The translations under genes were made by a program, and so were the position numbers. Below the pieces are notes generated by a model that made no database searches, was not told the DNA's origin, and saw only the letters and a program-made list of their open reading frames with translations. A stretch of DNA of 6,175 bases, taken from the NCBI GenBank assembly GCA_944336815.1, contig CALVLG010000054.1, positions 1-6,175 of the forward strand, in the 5' to 3' direction. The first letter of the stretch is position 1. Every line of letters begins with the position of its first letter. Positions 6,096-6,175 of this stretch are shown one piece after another. This stretch comes from an uncultured Bacilli bacterium. GTDB lineage: Bacteria > Bacillota_I > Bacilli_A > RF39 > UBA660.

Positions 6096-6175
6096 CTACC
6101 TTCTTTTTTTAACGCTTTTAGGCGATTTGACTCCGTTATTTGTAAGATAACATCGACATCAACAATTTGATTTTA

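Larger units (their letters stand above)
6033..6175 (-). promoter_or_regulatory. T-box leader of tyrS, 5' part missing
   Basis: Upstream of tyrS on the minus strand lies the T-box motif AAGGTGGTACCACG (6067-6080). T-box RNAs bind the matching tRNA: an uncharged acceptor end pairs with the UGGN bulge and stabilises an antiterminator. The N here is U, which fits an A discriminator base, as in bacterial tRNA(Tyr). Most of Stem I, with the specifier loop, must lie beyond base 6175. The only UAC (tyrosine codon) upstream of the antiterminator region is at 6142-6144, in the loop of a GTTAT/ATAAC hairpin (6135-6151); it might be the specifier, but I cannot confirm this without the missing 5' part. 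Another stem candidate is AACG/CGTT near 6111-6137. Confidence 0.9.

Noticed and set aside
5921..6112. Plus-strand ORF of 63 codons
   Set aside because: Antisense to the start of tyrS and to the T-box leader; no ribosome binding site or family resemblance.
1..6175. Mycoplasma-type code (TGA as Trp)
   Set aside because: All genes read open with TGG for Trp and no in-frame TGA is needed, although none of the five complete genes ends in TGA either, so the window alone does not exclude it.
1..6175. Mobile elements, CRISPR or direct repeats
   Set aside because: No transposase, regularly spaced repeats or paired terminal repeats were seen on either strand.

Overview
This is an AT-rich window with every supported gene on the minus strand, so transcription runs from right to left. 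Intrinsic terminators with U-tracts, AGGAG-type ribosome binding sites, a T-box leader, LemA and TasA/camelysin-like secretion features all point to a low-GC Firmicutes-type bacterium. The prepilin-like 'KGFIATS' protein and overall style suggest an uncultured gut Bacilli/Tenericutes-like lineage (inference). The visible tryptophans are read from TGG and no gene needs TGA as Trp, so the standard bacterial code fits better than the Mycoplasma code.

From right to left: (1) 6033-6175 is the 3' part of a T-box tRNA-sensing leader, with a clear antiterminator, that controls tyrS. (2) tyrS (4798-6009) is a complete tyrosyl-tRNA synthetase followed by two hairpin terminators. (3) A probable extended -10 promoter starts a two-gene unit: a six-helix DUF308/HdeD-like membrane protein (start best moved to 4690) and a membrane-anchored pilin-like protein with a DUF6273-like C-terminus. 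The two are 8 bp apart and look translationally coupled. (4) A good sigma-A promoter at 3215-3243 drives lemA. A strong hairpin that includes the lemA stop codon separates it from a DUF2207 (YciQ-like) membrane protein with a Gly-rich tail, so that gene is probably expressed by partial readthrough. (5) At the left edge, a strong consensus promoter (652-680) drives a secreted TasA/camelysin-like protein that runs out of the window; its sequence is open to base 1.

Most of the window (DUF308, pilin-like, LemA, DUF2207, TasA-like) concerns the cell envelope and protein export. tyrS is the one housekeeping gene. LemA plus DUF2207 is a recurrent pairing of membrane proteins of unknown biochemical role. 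I see no mobile element, CRISPR array, tRNA or rRNA. The points most worth a second look are the unusual layout of the T-box terminator, the pilin-like protein lacking the usual Glu5, and the off-edge TasA-like gene, whose downstream neighbours could identify an export system.
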